Source: Microbacteriaceae bacterium
GTDB lineage: Bacteria; Actinomycetota; Actinomycetes; Actinomycetales; Microbacteriaceae
DNA length: 64,000 nt
NCBI GenBank assembly: GCA_025464975.1
Contig: JAODMT010000024.1
Location: 186,001 to 250,000 of the forward strand
Direction of reading: 5' to 3'
The translations under genes were made by a program, and so were the position numbers. Positions 43,854 to 53,165 of the stretch are shown in pieces. The notes under the pieces were generated by a model. That model was not told the DNA's origin. It was given only the letters and a program-made list of their open reading frames with translations, and ran no database searches. Position 1 is the stretch's first letter. Each line of letters opens with the position of its first letter.

Positions 43854-43860
43854 GGCGGAA

Positions 43861-45036
43861 CTACCGGCTGAGCAGTAGAGCGTCGCCCTGGCCACCACCG
43901 CCACAGAGCGCGACGGCGGCGCGGCCGGAGCCTCTCCGCTTCAACTCGTAGGCCGCGTGCAATGCGAGACGCGCCCCCGAAGCGCCGATCGGATGCCCGA
44001 GCGCGATCGCACCGCCGTGAATGTTCACCAGGTCAGGGTCGAGTCCGAGCAACCGGGACGAGTGCAGCGACACCGCCGCGAACGCCTCGTTGATCTCAAC
44101 GAATGCCAGGTCCGCGAGTTCCCAGCCGCCTCGCGTGAGAGCGGCCGTGATCGCCTGGGCTGGCTGCGCCTGCAGGGAGTTGTCCGGGCCGGCGACCTGA
44201 CCGGCGGCACCGACGACGGCGAGCCACTCCAGCCCGTTCGCTTCCGCGTACTCGCGGCTGCTGAGGATCAGCGCCGCCGCGCCGTCGCTGAGGGGCGATG
44301 AGTTGCCCGCGGTAATGGTGCCGTCGCTGGAGAACGCGGCACGCAGTCCGCCGAGTGTCTCGGCGGTGCTCCCCGGGCGAACGCCCTCATCGATCGTCAC
44401 GACGGTGTCGCCCGCGCGACCCTTCACAACGACGGGGGTGATCTCCTCGGTCAAAAGTTCCGCGGCGGCCGCGGCACGCTGGTGCGACGCTGCCGCGACG
44501 GCATCCTGGTCCTCCCGGGAGATCCCGAGTGGGGCGTTGTGTCGCTCGGTCGAGAGTCCCATCGAGTCGTGGTCGAAGGCATCCGTGAGCCCATCATTCG
44601 CCGCAGCGTCGAGGGTCGGCACGGTGCCGTAGGCCCAGCCCTTGCGCGAGCCGGGAAGCAGGTGCGGGGCGTTCGTCATCGACTCCTGACCGCCGACCGC
44701 GACCACGTCCGCTTCGCCGGTGCGGATGAGGCGCGCTCCGTCGATGAGCGCAGTGAGCCCGGACAGGCACACCTTGTTTACCGTTACGGCGGGAACATTC
44801 CAGCCGATGCCCGCGCCGATCGATGTCTGGCGAGCGGGATTCTGGCCGGCGCCGGCTTGCAGAACGTGGCCGAAGACGACGGCGTCGACCTCGTCCGCTG
44901 CCACCCCCGACCGCTCGATGGCGGCGCGCAACGCGATTGAGCCGAGCTCCACCGCGGACAGGGAAGACAAGCTGCCGTTGATCTTGCCGAGAGGGGTTCG
45001 TGCTCCCCCGAGAATGACGACCTCGCGCTGACTCAT
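43861..45036 (-). CDS. Acetyl-CoA C-acetyltransferase (thiolase)
   Basis: 391 residues. Catalytic Cys in VTVNKVCLSGLTALIDGA, His in HGGAIALGHPIGASGARL and the second Cys in VALCGGGGQGDALLL mark a degradative/biosynthetic thiolase II. It splits acetoacetyl-CoA to two acetyl-CoA, the last step after the CoA-transferase encoded in the divergent operon. A GGAG site precedes the ATG. Convergent with the carboxypeptidase gene, 7 bp apart. Confidence 0.95.
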   Translation of the reverse strand: MSQREVVILGGARTPLGKINGSLSSLSAVELGSIALRAAIERSGVAADEVDAVVFGHVLQAGAGQNPARQTSIGAGIGWNVPAVTVNKVCLSGLTALIDGARLIRTGEADVVAVGGQESMTNAPHLLPGSRKGWAYGTVPTLDAAANDGLTDAFDHDSMGLSTERHNAPLGISREDQDAVAAASHQRAAAAAELLTEEITPVVVKGRAGDTVVTIDEGVRPGSTAETLGGLRAAFSSDGTITAGNSSPLSDGAAALILSSREYAEANGLEWLAVVGAAGQVAGPDNSLQAQPAQAITAALTRGGWELADLAFVEINEAFAAVSLHSSRLLGLDPDLVNIHGGAIALGHPIGASGARLALHAAYELKRRGSGRAAVALCGGGGQGDALLLSR

Positions 45037-45060
45037 AGTTTCGCTCCATTGCCGAAAAGG

Positions 45061-45106
45061 GTGCGGTCGGTTCGACTCGGCCCGAAGGTGCGGTCCGTTC
45101 GACCGG
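45061..45106. promoter_or_regulatory. Paired direct repeats upstream of the thiolase gene
   Basis: GTGCGGTCGGTTCGACTCGG (45061-45080) and GTGCGGTCCGTTCGACCGG (45088-45106) are near-identical. Each contains a CGGTC...GAC(C)G half-palindrome. They lie between the divergent thiolase and TetR genes and are candidate binding sites for the TetR protein. Confidence 0.5.
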
Positions 45107-45112
45107 TTCTCC

Positions 45113-45141
45113 TTGACATTCTAGCGCCCCTGTTTTAGGGT
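45113..45141 (+). promoter_or_regulatory. Promoter of the TetR / 3-hydroxybutyrate operon
   Basis: TTGACA (45113-45118), 17-nt spacer, TAGGGT (45136-45141). The transcript would start near 45148 and carry a ~90-nt leader containing GTCAT-N6-ATGAC (about 45161-45176), a possible operator. Confidence 0.65.
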
Positions 45142-45239
45142 GCTGAGAACTGAATCGGCTGTCATGTTGAGATGACTGATTAGGCTCACGCGATTTTTTC
45201 ATCAGGCGATCAATACAGCGATCAATCAGGGAGTGCATC

Positions 45240-45896
45240 GTGACTGACGGGCCACGCACAGCCAGGGGCACCCGTACGCGGGCGAAGCTGCTTGAGGCTG
45301 CCGAGAAGGTGTTCTCACAGAACGGGTACAGCGAAGCGTCGATTGTGCGGATTACCGAGCAGGCCGGTGTCGCCCAGGGGACGTTCTACCTCTATTTCGG
45401 CAGCAAGCTCGAAATTTTTGAAGAACTCGTGGAGGATCTCAACCGTCGAGTACGACACGCCATGGCCGAGGCCGCCGCGGGGGCGACGACGCGAATCGAA
45501 ACCGAGCGCGCCGGGTTCAGGGGGTTCTTCGAGTTCACCGCCGCGCATCCGGCGCTCTACCGCGTCGTGCGTGAGGCGGAGCTCGTGTCTCCTCGCGCCC
45601 TCAAACTGCACTACACCCGCATTGTTGACGGGTACATCGAGGGGCTTAAGGCCGCGCGTGACAACGGCGATGTCGGCGACATCGACCCCGCGGTGGTCGC
45701 CTGGATCCTGATGGGCATCGGCGAGATGGTGGGAATGCGCTGGGTGCTGTGGGGCGACGGCGATAGCGAGGGCGCGGCGAGCGACCCGACAGCCAGCGGC
45801 ACCTCGCGAGTTCCCGACGCGGTGTTCGAGCAGATGATGGAGTTCATCCAGCGCGGGCTGGGAGCGCCGAAAAACAAGGGAAGGGATTTCCAATGA
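45240..45896 (+). CDS. TetR family transcriptional regulator
   Basis: 218 residues. The HTH is RAKLLEAAEKVFSQNGYSEASIVRITEQAGVAQGTFYLYFGSK. The rest is a helical ligand domain (FFEFTAAHPALYRVVREAELVSP), typical of regulators sensing acyl-CoAs or lipophilic ligands. GTG start at 45240 with GGGAG upstream. First gene of a seven-gene-region operon for 3-hydroxybutyrate/ketone-body use; its stop overlaps the dehydrogenase start. Confidence 0.92.
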   Translation: MTDGPRTARGTRTRAKLLEAAEKVFSQNGYSEASIVRITEQAGVAQGTFYLYFGSKLEIFEELVEDLNRRVRHAMAEAAAGATTRIETERAGFRGFFEFTAAHPALYRVVREAELVSPRALKLHYTRIVDGYIEGLKAARDNGDVGDIDPAVVAWILMGIGEMVGMRWVLWGDGDSEGAASDPTASGTSRVPDAVFEQMMEFIQRGLGAPKNKGRDFQ

Positions 45897-46639
45897 CCGA
45901 CCTCACCGGCCGCAGGGCCGTCGTCACCGGCGGAGCGAGCGGAATCGGCGCCGCGTGCGCCCGCGCGTTAGCGCAAGCCGGCGCGCACGTGATCATCGCC
46001 GACCTGGACGGCGCCGCGGCCGATCGCGCCGCATCCGAAATCGGCGGTGAGGCGTGGCAGGTCGACCTGAGCGACACGGGGTCCCTCGCGGAGCTGAGCC
46101 TGGACGTGGACATTCTGGTGAACAACGCCGGCATCCAGACCGTGAGCCCGATCGAGCAATTCGACCCGGCTAGGTTCTCCCTCATCCTTCGGCTGATGCT
46201 GGAGTCCCCGTTCCTGCTGATCAGGGCGGCACTGCCGAAGATGTACGAGAGAGGCTTCGGGCGCATCATCAACATCTCCTCGGTGCACGGGCTGCGGGCA
46301 TCCGAATTCAAGTCGGCCTACGTGGCAGCGAAACACGGGCTGGAGGGGCTCTCCAAGGTCACCGCTCTGGAGGGCGGCGCCCGCGGGGTCACGAGCAATT
46401 GCGTGAACCCGGGCTACGCGCGCACCCCACTGGTCGAGAAACAGATCGCCGACCAGGCCCGCGACCACGGCATCGCCGAGGACGAGGTCCTGGCGAAGGT
46501 CATGCTCACCGAGAGCGCGATCAAGCAACTGGTAGAGCCGGATGACATCGCCGACCTCGTTCTCTGGCTCGCCGGTGATAGCGCTCGCATGGTGACCGGC
46601 GCCTCCTACACAATGGATGGCGGGTGGAGCGCGCGATGA
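45893..46639 (+). CDS. 3-hydroxybutyrate dehydrogenase (SDR)
   Basis: 248 residues. VVTGGASGIGAACARAL is the NAD site, VNNAGIQTVSPIEQF the conserved NNAG with the substrate-binding Gln-rich loop, Ser in ISSVHG and Tyr/Lys in SAYVAAKHG the catalytic triad. ALEGGARGVTSNCVNPGYARTPLVEKQI is typical of BDH. It oxidises 3-hydroxybutyrate to acetoacetate for the CoA-transferase encoded three genes on. Coupled by ATGA overlaps on both sides. Confidence 0.92.
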   Translation: MTDLTGRRAVVTGGASGIGAACARALAQAGAHVIIADLDGAAADRAASEIGGEAWQVDLSDTGSLAELSLDVDILVNNAGIQTVSPIEQFDPARFSLILRLMLESPFLLIRAALPKMYERGFGRIINISSVHGLRASEFKSAYVAAKHGLEGLSKVTALEGGARGVTSNCVNPGYARTPLVEKQIADQARDHGIAEDEVLAKVMLTESAIKQLVEPDDIADLVLWLAGDSARMVTGASYTMDGGWSAR

Positions 46640-47553
46640 GCCACTACGCGGTCGACAATTACAGGACGCTCTCGGTGCCGGTGCGCGGCGGCGATCTCGC
46701 CGTCGGCGTGTGGGGACCGGATGACGCGCCGGCCGTTCTCGCGGTGCACGGCGTGACCGCGACCCATCGATCTTGGCCCGCCGTCGCGAGGCACCTGCCC
46801 GGCGTCCGATTCATAGCCCCCGACCTCCGCGGGCGTGGCCGCAGCAACGGCCTTCCGCGCCCATGGGGAATGCCCCAGCACGCCGACGACCTGGCCGCCG
46901 TGCTCGAGGCGCTCAATGTGCCCCGCGCTCTGGTGCTCGGCCATTCGATGGGCGCCTTCGCGTCGCTCGTGCTCGCCAATCGCCACCCGGCCCTGGTCTC
47001 GGGACTCGTGCTCGTCGACGGCGGCCTGCCGCTCGCGTCGCCGGAGGGCCTCAGCGACGACGAGCTCACCAGGGCGACGCTCGGTCCAGCAGCCGAGCGG
47101 CTGTCGATGGTGTTCCCGAGCCGCCAGCATTACGCAGATTTCTGGCGGCGGCATCCGGCGTTCGTCGATGACTGGAACGACACCGTCGCCGCCTACGTCG
47201 ACTACGACCTAACCGGTGAGGAGCCCGAGCTGCGACCGTCCACCTCGTACGAGGCGGTGGCCGAAGACTCGATCGAGCTGCGCGGCGGCGTGTCGCTGAT
47301 GGCGGCGCTGGACGGGCTCGCGCATCCGACCGCGTTCTTGCGGGCGCCGCGAGGGCTGCTGAACGAGCCGACCCCCCTGTACTCCCCGGCAGACGTCGCG
47401 GCCTGGCGGCAGAGGTTGCCCGGGTTGATCACCGTCGAGGTGCCCGGTGTGAACCACTACACGATTCTGATGACGGATCGCGGCGCGGCCGCGGTTGCGG
47501 CCGCCGTGACCGAGATGTTCGCGGCTCTTGGCAGGGCGGGCGTGCAGGCGTGA
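46636..47553 (+). CDS. Alpha/beta hydrolase in the 3-hydroxybutyrate operon
   Basis: 305 residues. AVHGVTATHRSWPAVARHL, DLRGRGRSNG, Ser in VLGHSMGAFASLVLA, and His in PGVNHYTILM give a complete fold. A cap region with RQHYADFWRRHPAFVDDW lies between. Context suggests hydrolysis of a 3-hydroxybutyrate ester or oligomer, but this is inference. ATG overlaps the dehydrogenase stop; stop overlaps the scoA start. Confidence 0.85.
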   Translation: MSHYAVDNYRTLSVPVRGGDLAVGVWGPDDAPAVLAVHGVTATHRSWPAVARHLPGVRFIAPDLRGRGRSNGLPRPWGMPQHADDLAAVLEALNVPRALVLGHSMGAFASLVLANRHPALVSGLVLVDGGLPLASPEGLSDDELTRATLGPAAERLSMVFPSRQHYADFWRRHPAFVDDWNDTVAAYVDYDLTGEEPELRPSTSYEAVAEDSIELRGGVSLMAALDGLAHPTAFLRAPRGLLNEPTPLYSPADVAAWRQRLPGLITVEVPGVNHYTILMTDRGAAAVAAAVTEMFAALGRAGVQA

Positions 47554-48365
47554 GCATCGACAAGGTGGTTTCTTCGCCGGAGGCGGCAGTCGCGGACATC
47601 GCCGACGGCTCGAGCATCGCCGTCGGCGGGTTCGGACTCTGCGGCATCCCCATGGTGCTGATCAGCGCGGTGCTTGCGGCGGGTACTCGCGACCTCTCCA
47701 TCGTGAGCAACAACTGTGGCGTCGACGACTGGGGGCTTGGCGTGCTGCTGGACGCGGGGCGGATCCGCAAGATGACCTCATCGTATGTCGGTGAGAATAA
47801 GGAATTCGAGCGACAGTTCCTTTCCGGTGAGCTGGAACTCGAACTCACACCGCAAGGGACGCTCGCCGAGAAACTGCGTGCGGGCGGCTCCGGCATCGCC
47901 GCGTTCTACACGCAGACCGGAGTGGGAACACAGGTCGCCGAGGGCGGCCTGCCCCGCCGCTACGACGGAGCGGGAGGCATCGCCGTCGCGTCGCCGAAGA
48001 AGGACGTGCGTCGCTTCGCCCCGGGCGGTGACGAGCGGGAATTTGTGCTGGAGGAGGCCATTGTCACCGACTTCGCTATCGTCCACGCCCTTCGAGGCGA
48101 CCGTCACGGCAATCTCGTCTTCAACAAGTCGGCGCGGAACTTCTCTCCGTTGGCGGCAATGGCCGGGCGGATCTGCATCGCTCAGGTGGAGGAACTCGTC
48201 GAGCCGGGGCGGCTCGACCCGGACAGCGTGCATCTGCCGGGCGTGTACGTGCACCGCGTGGTCGAGGTGGGCCCGAACGTCGAAAAGCGCGTCGAGAAGC
48301 TGACCAGCACCGAGATGTTGACCAGCACCGAGCAGTTGACCGGCACCGAGAGTCCGGAGCTCTAG
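47550..48365 (+). CDS. scoA: 3-oxoacid CoA-transferase subunit A
   Basis: 271 residues. The CoA-binding GGFGLCGIPMVLI, SNNCGVDDWGLGVLL, GGSGIAAFYTQTGVGT and VFNKSARNFSPLAAMAG are standard for the alpha subunit. It transfers CoA from succinyl-CoA to acetoacetate. The C-terminus carries an extra hexapeptide repeat (LTSTEM, LTSTEQ, LTGTES) encoded by three 18-nt tandem units at 48300-48353, absent from usual homologues. GTG start coupled to the hydrolase stop. Confidence 0.94.
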   Translation: MSIDKVVSSPEAAVADIADGSSIAVGGFGLCGIPMVLISAVLAAGTRDLSIVSNNCGVDDWGLGVLLDAGRIRKMTSSYVGENKEFERQFLSGELELELTPQGTLAEKLRAGGSGIAAFYTQTGVGTQVAEGGLPRRYDGAGGIAVASPKKDVRRFAPGGDEREFVLEEAIVTDFAIVHALRGDRHGNLVFNKSARNFSPLAAMAGRICIAQVEELVEPGRLDPDSVHLPGVYVHRVVEVGPNVEKRVEKLTSTEMLTSTEQLTGTESPEL

Positions 48366-48368
48366 ACC

Positions 48369-49013
48369 ATGGCACTCACGCGACAGGAGATGGCGGCCCG
48401 GGCCGCCCGGGAGCTGGTCGACGGATCCTACGTCAACCTCGGCATCGGCCTGCCGACGCTGGTGCCCAACTATGTGCCGCGCGGCCTGACGGTCGTGTTG
48501 CAATCGGAGAACGGCATCCTGGGCGTCGGACCGTACCCGACCGAGGAGAACGTGGATCCGGACCTGATCAACGCGGGCAAGGAGACCGTCACGACCCTGC
48601 CCGGCACGGCCTTCTTCGACTCGGCCATGAGCTTCGGGATGATCCGGGCCGGCAAGATCGACGCCGCGATTCTTGGCGCCATGCAGGTGTCGGCCTCCGG
48701 CGACCTCGCCAACTGGATGATCCCGGGAAAGATGGTGAAGGGACCAGGGGGCGCGATGGACCTCGTCCATGGCGCCCGGCGGCTCATCGTCCTCATGGAG
48801 CACACCGCGAGGGACGGCACGGCCAAGATTGTGAACGAGTGCTCCCTGCCCCTCACCGGGCGTGCCGTGGTCGACCGCATCATCACCGACCTCGCGGTCA
48901 TCGACGTCACGCCGGATGGGCTGGTGCTTCAGGAGCTCGCGCCCGGCGTGACGGTGGAAGAAGTGCGCGCGGCAACGGAGCCGGCGCTGCGACTGGGAGA
49001 GGAACTGACATGA
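48369..49013 (+). CDS. scoB: 3-oxoacid CoA-transferase subunit B
   Basis: 214 residues. The catalytic Glu lies in [71 protein letters not shown] and [10 protein letters not shown] are hallmark motifs. It forms the active transferase with subunit A and lies 3 bp downstream of it. Confidence 0.95.
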   Translation: MALTRQEMAARAARELVDGSYVNLGIGLPTLVPNYVPRGLTVVLQSENGILGVGPYPTEENVDPDLINAGKETVTTLPGTAFFDSAMSFGMIRAGKIDAAILGAMQVSASGDLANWMIPGKMVKGPGGAMDLVHGARRLIVLMEHTARDGTAKIVNECSLPLTGRAVVDRIITDLAVIDVTPDGLVLQELAPGVTVEEVRAATEPALRLGEELT

Positions 49014-50089
49014 CCGACACAGTGCTCGACGGCATCGAGGCTCGACGCGTGCGCACGGACCGGCTCGAGGCGAACGTGCTTGAGCGAGCGTCCGGTGTTC
49101 TGAAGCCAGCCGACCCGGAACCCGCCGTTCCAAGAGTCACCGTGGCGTTCATCCACGGGAACGTCTCATCCTCGCTGTTCTGGCAGCCGACGATGCTGCG
49201 GCTCCCGGCGGATATCCGTGCCCTGGCCATCGACCTGCGCGGCTTCGGCGACAGCGAGACCCTGCCGGTCGACGCCACGCGCGGTCTACGGGACTACTCG
49301 GATGATGTGGCCGCCGTGCTCGACGCGCTCGGGGTCGAACGCGTCAACCTGGTCGGGTGGAGCATGGGGGGAGGGGTGGTCATGCAGTACCTGATCGATC
49401 ATCCGCGGAAGATCGCGAGCCTCACCCTCATGTCACCGGTGTCGCCGTACGGCTTCGGAGGCACCGCCGCAGACGGACGGATGTTGACATCCGATGCCGC
49501 CGGAACCGGAGCTGGTGGCGTCAACGCCGACTTCGTGGCGAGGCTCGCGGCCGGGGATCGCACCGACGAGGCGCAAACGTCACCTCGAACCGTGTACCGC
49601 AACTCCTATGTCGCGCCGGGATTCGTCTCCGAGCTGGAGGACGTCTGGGTCGAGTCGATGCTCACGACCAAAATCGGGGACGGCAACTACCCGGGCAATT
49701 CCGTGCCGACCGGCAACTGGCCGGGCTTCTCCCCAGGAGGCACCGGAGTGTTGAACACGATGGCTCCCCAGCACTGCGACGTCAGCGGAATCGTGGACGT
49801 GGAGCCGAAGCCGCCGGTGCTGTGGATCCGCGGGCTCGATGACGCGATAGTGTCCGACGCGTCCTACTTCGATCTGAACTACCTGGGTCAGCTCGGCGTG
49901 ATCCCCGGCTGGCCCGGGGCCGACATCGCGCCGCCGCAACCGATGGTCACCCAGACCCGCAACGTGCTCGACGCCTACCGGGCGGCAGGCGGCGATTACC
50001 GGGAGGTTGCGCTCCAGAACTGTGGCCACTCTCCGCAGCTCGAGCGTCCCGAAGACTTCGACGCCGCTCTCATCGCGGTGCTCGTGTAG
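49010..50089 (+). CDS. Alpha/beta hydrolase, second in the 3-hydroxybutyrate operon
   Basis: 359 residues, no signal peptide. [46 protein letters not shown], nucleophile Ser in [15 protein letters not shown], Asp in [10 protein letters not shown] and His in [16 protein letters not shown] complete the triad. The middle ([31 protein letters not shown]) is an unusual glycine/proline-rich lid. Likely substrate: a 3-hydroxybutyrate oligomer or lactone, by context only. ATG overlaps the scoB stop. Confidence 0.85.
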   Translation: MTDTVLDGIEARRVRTDRLEANVLERASGVLKPADPEPAVPRVTVAFIHGNVSSSLFWQPTMLRLPADIRALAIDLRGFGDSETLPVDATRGLRDYSDDVAAVLDALGVERVNLVGWSMGGGVVMQYLIDHPRKIASLTLMSPVSPYGFGGTAADGRMLTSDAAGTGAGGVNADFVARLAAGDRTDEAQTSPRTVYRNSYVAPGFVSELEDVWVESMLTTKIGDGNYPGNSVPTGNWPGFSPGGTGVLNTMAPQHCDVSGIVDVEPKPPVLWIRGLDDAIVSDASYFDLNYLGQLGVIPGWPGADIAPPQPMVTQTRNVLDAYRAAGGDYREVALQNCGHSPQLERPEDFDAALIAVLV

Positions 50090-50103
50090 CCGCTGAGGTT
50101 TCG

Positions 50104-50397
50104 TCAGGCCAGCTGTTCGAAGTCCGCCTCGAGGAATGCAGCGACCTCCGGTACCCAGCGAGTCTGAACGAAGTTGAGGTGCAGCGGGTGGCCGTTGTAT
50201 TCCTCGTAGCCGGTACGGTCAGCGAACTCCATGGAGAAGCCGAAGGTGAAGTCGTTCTTCGCACTGACCTGGCTAAGGCGCTCGAATCTGCTCACCGAGG
50301 GAATCGAGGCCAAAATCAGCGCGTCCTCCAGGAACGAGGACTCCTCCACCGAGTCAGGCGCATGGTGGAGACGGAACATTACAGTGTGGCGGATCAT
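50104..50397 (-). CDS. Dabb family (stress-responsive alpha/beta barrel) protein
   Basis: 97 residues. MIRHTVMFRL at the N-terminus, FTFGFSMEFADRTGYEEYNGHPLHLNFV with the family's central H-P-x-H motif, and a C-terminal VPEVAAFLEADFEQL define a Dabb ferredoxin-like fold. Function in bacteria is generally unknown. An upstream in-frame GTG at 50406 is an alternative start. Confidence 0.85.
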   Translation of the reverse strand: MIRHTVMFRLHHAPDSVEESSFLEDALILASIPSVSRFERLSQVSAKNDFTFGFSMEFADRTGYEEYNGHPLHLNFVQTRWVPEVAAFLEADFEQLA

Positions 50398-50441
50398 TCG
50401 ACCCACTATGCCATGACCGAATGGCAGTTCAGCGCAGCTTC

Positions 50442-52061
50442 TCAGCTGCCAAGCGCCGCGTCGACGATGGTCTTGGCTTCGGCCTGCACCCGCTTCAGGT
50501 GATCGGGCCCGAGGAAGGACTCTGCGTAGATCTTGTAGACGTCTTCGGTGCCGCTTGGCCGCGCCGCGAACCAGGCGTTGGCGGTTATGACCTTGACTCC
50601 GCCGACCGCCGCCGCGTTGCCCGGCGCCTCGCTCAGCTTGAGTGTGATCGGTTCACCGGCGAGTTCGGTCGCCGTGATGGCATCGCCGGTCAGCTTGCCG
50701 AGCGCTGCCTTCTGCGCCTTGGTCGCCGCGGCATCCACTCGCTCGTACACCGGCGCACCGTACTTCTCGGTGAGTTCGGTGTAGAGCCGACTCGGGGACT
50801 TCCCGGTGACTGCGATGATCTCGCTCGCGAGCAGCGCAAGCAGGATGCCGTCCTTATCGGTCGTCCAGACCGTTCCGTCTTTGCGGAGGAAGCTTGCCCC
50901 GGCGGATTCCTCCCCGCCGAACGCGACCGAGCCGTCAACGAGACCCGGCACGAACCACTTGAAGCCAACCGGCACCTCCCACAGGCGGCGCCCGATCGAC
51001 TCGGCCACCAGGTCGATCATCGAACTCGAGACGAGAGTCTTGCCCACCGCGGCATCCGCGCTCCAGTCCGGGCGATGGCTGTACAGGTATTGGATCGCGA
51101 CGGCCAGGTAGTGGTTCGGGTTCATCAGTCCGCCGTCCGGCGTCACGATGCCGTGCCGGTCCGCGTCCGCGTCATTGCCGGTGACGACGTCGAATCTGTC
51201 CTTGTGGGTCACCACCGAGGCCATGACGGAGGCAGAAGATGGGTCCATGCGGATCTTGCCGTCCCAGTCCAGTGTCATGAAGGGCCACTGCGGGTCCACC
51301 TCGGGGTTCACGACGGTGAGGTCGAGTCCATAGCGTTCGGCGATGGCGCTCCAGTAGTGCACGCTCGCGCCGCCGAGCGGGTCGGCCCCGATGCGCACGC
51401 CGGCCTTCTTGATCGCCGCGACATCGATGATGTTCTCGAGGTCGTTGACGTAGTTTCCGCGATAGTCGTAGGTGCCCACTTCGTCGGGTTCGGCGCGCTT
51501 AACGTCGACGCTGCCGGCCAGGATGATCTCGTTGGCGCGGTTGGCGATCCAGTTGGTGGCGTCGCTGTCCGCGGGGCCGCCGTGCGGTGGGTTGTACTTG
51601 AAGCCGCCGTCGCGCGGCGGGTTGTGGCTGGGGGTGACGACGATGCCGTCGGCCTGGTCGGCGTGGCCGCCGGCGTTGTACCTGATGATCGCGTGGCTGA
51701 TCGCCGGGGTCGGCACGAAGTCGCCGAACTCGTCCACGAGCGCGTTGACGCCGTTCGCCGCGAGCACCTCGAGGGCTGTCGTCTCGGCGGGGCGGCTCAG
51801 CGCGTGGGTATCGCCGCCGATGAAGAGCGGCCCGGTAATGCCCTGTCCGGCACGATATTCCACAATGGCCTGGGTGATCGCCGCAATGTGGGTCTCGTTG
51901 AAGGCCCTGTCGAGGCTCGAGCCGCGATGTCCCGACGTGCCGAACACGACCTTCTGCTCGGGAACGCTGGCGTCCGGAACAAGGTCGTAATACGCAGCGA
52001 GCAGCGCCTCCACGTCCACCAGATCGGATTCTTGGGCGGGCTGTCCTGCTCGATCGTTCAT
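50442..52061 (-). CDS. pgm: Phosphoglucomutase (alpha-D-glucose-1-phosphate specific)
   Basis: 539 residues. Phospho-Ser in [17 protein letters not shown], metal loop [12 protein letters not shown], sugar-binding [12 protein letters not shown] and C-terminal phosphate site [21 protein letters not shown]. It interconverts glucose-1- and glucose-6-phosphate. Divergent from pheA. Confidence 0.96.
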   Translation of the reverse strand: MNDRAGQPAQESDLVDVEALLAAYYDLVPDASVPEQKVVFGTSGHRGSSLDRAFNETHIAAITQAIVEYRAGQGITGPLFIGGDTHALSRPAETTALEVLAANGVNALVDEFGDFVPTPAISHAIIRYNAGGHADQADGIVVTPSHNPPRDGGFKYNPPHGGPADSDATNWIANRANEIILAGSVDVKRAEPDEVGTYDYRGNYVNDLENIIDVAAIKKAGVRIGADPLGGASVHYWSAIAERYGLDLTVVNPEVDPQWPFMTLDWDGKIRMDPSSASVMASVVTHKDRFDVVTGNDADADRHGIVTPDGGLMNPNHYLAVAIQYLYSHRPDWSADAAVGKTLVSSSMIDLVAESIGRRLWEVPVGFKWFVPGLVDGSVAFGGEESAGASFLRKDGTVWTTDKDGILLALLASEIIAVTGKSPSRLYTELTEKYGAPVYERVDAAATKAQKAALGKLTGDAITATELAGEPITLKLSEAPGNAAAVGGVKVITANAWFAARPSGTEDVYKIYAESFLGPDHLKRVQAEAKTIVDAALGS

Positions 52062-52154
52062 TCCCCAAGTCTTGCACTCGGGTCGGGCATGTCCCTAGCC
52101 AATGATGCTGCGAGCGATCCGGTCGTTTCGAGCCGGGCCGCTAGTATTCGATTC

Positions 52155-53090
52155 ATGCCAGCCGAAGACACGTACTCATTCCTTGGGCCGGCGGGAACAT
52201 TTACCGAGGCCGCCCTCGCCCAGGTTCCGGATGCGGTCGGCAAGACCTGGCGGTCGGTCAACAACGTCGGCCAAGCGCTCGATGATGTCGTCTCCGGTCG
52301 AAGCACGGCCGCGATGATTGCGATTGAGAATTCCATCGAGGGTGGGGTGAGCACGAGCCAGGATGCGCTGGCAAACGTGCCGAACCTCCGCATCATCGGC
52401 GAATATCTGGTCCCGGTGAATTTCGTGCTCGTTGGCCGTCCCGGCACTCGCCTCTCGGACGTGCGGGTTGTCAGCGCACATCCCGTTGCCTACGCCCAGT
52501 GCCACCAATGGCTCGATTCCACGCTTCCGGAGCACGGCCACCTACCGGCGACCTCCAACGTGGCGGCCGCTGTCGGTCTGCTCGAAGGCACGAGTGCCGA
52601 CGCGGCGATCGCCCCGCCTGGAATCACCGAGCACTACCCGCTTGATGTCCTCGCGAGCGATATCGGTGACAACCCGAACGCCGTCACCCGCTTCGTGCTC
52701 GTGAGCCAAACGAAAGAACTTCCAGAGCCGACCGGATCGGACAAGACGAGCGTCATTGCCGAGCTTCCGGATAACACGGCCGGGCGCCTTCTCGAGATGC
52801 TCGAGCAATTCGCCACCCGCGGTGTGAACATGAGCCTGCTCGCCTCGCGACCGATCGGTGACGTCCTCGGACGCTACCGCTTCGTCATCGACCTCGACGG
52901 ACACGTGCGCGACGAACGGGTCGCCGACGCGCTGCTCGGTCTCAAGCGGTTCAGCCCGAACGTGATCTTCCTCGGTTCGTACCCGCGTGCCGACAGGCTG
53001 CGCATCACCGTGACGCCGCGCTACGACAACGAGGCGTTCATCGACGCGAGGGACTGGTTGCGCGGGATCGTCGGCGGCGAACCGGTCTGA
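52155..53090 (+). CDS. pheA: Prephenate dehydratase
   Basis: 311 residues. The catalytic domain opens with YSFLGPAGTFTEAAL, continues with IAIENSIEGGVSTSQDAL and ends with the substrate-activating NAVTRFVLVS (TRF motif). The C-terminal ACT domain (NTAGRLLEMLEQFATRGVNMSLLASRP, GRYRFVIDLDGH) has diverged at both Phe-binding motifs: AGR replaces GAL and ASRP replaces ESRP. It converts prephenate to phenylpyruvate. Start 52155 is leaderless-like: TAGTAT (52142-52147) sits seven bases upstream. Confidence 0.95.
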   Translation: MPAEDTYSFLGPAGTFTEAALAQVPDAVGKTWRSVNNVGQALDDVVSGRSTAAMIAIENSIEGGVSTSQDALANVPNLRIIGEYLVPVNFVLVGRPGTRLSDVRVVSAHPVAYAQCHQWLDSTLPEHGHLPATSNVAAAVGLLEGTSADAAIAPPGITEHYPLDVLASDIGDNPNAVTRFVLVSQTKELPEPTGSDKTSVIAELPDNTAGRLLEMLEQFATRGVNMSLLASRPIGDVLGRYRFVIDLDGHVRDERVADALLGLKRFSPNVIFLGSYPRADRLRITVTPRYDNEAFIDARDWLRGIVGGEPV

Positions 53091-53165
53091 TCGCCGCTAC
53101 GCTGTCACCGAAGCGCGAGAATAGCTCGGGTAATTGGATCGGTCTCGACGAGCAGAGGAGACAGC

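Noticed and set aside
44594-45271. Minus-strand frame covering the thiolase 5' region and the TetR promoter
   Set aside because: It is out of frame with the thiolase, lacks motifs and covers a divergent regulatory region.
50421-52154. Very long upstream extension of the pheA frame across pgm
   Set aside because: Prephenate dehydratase similarity begins only at 52155, and the upstream part is antisense to the well-supported pgm gene.
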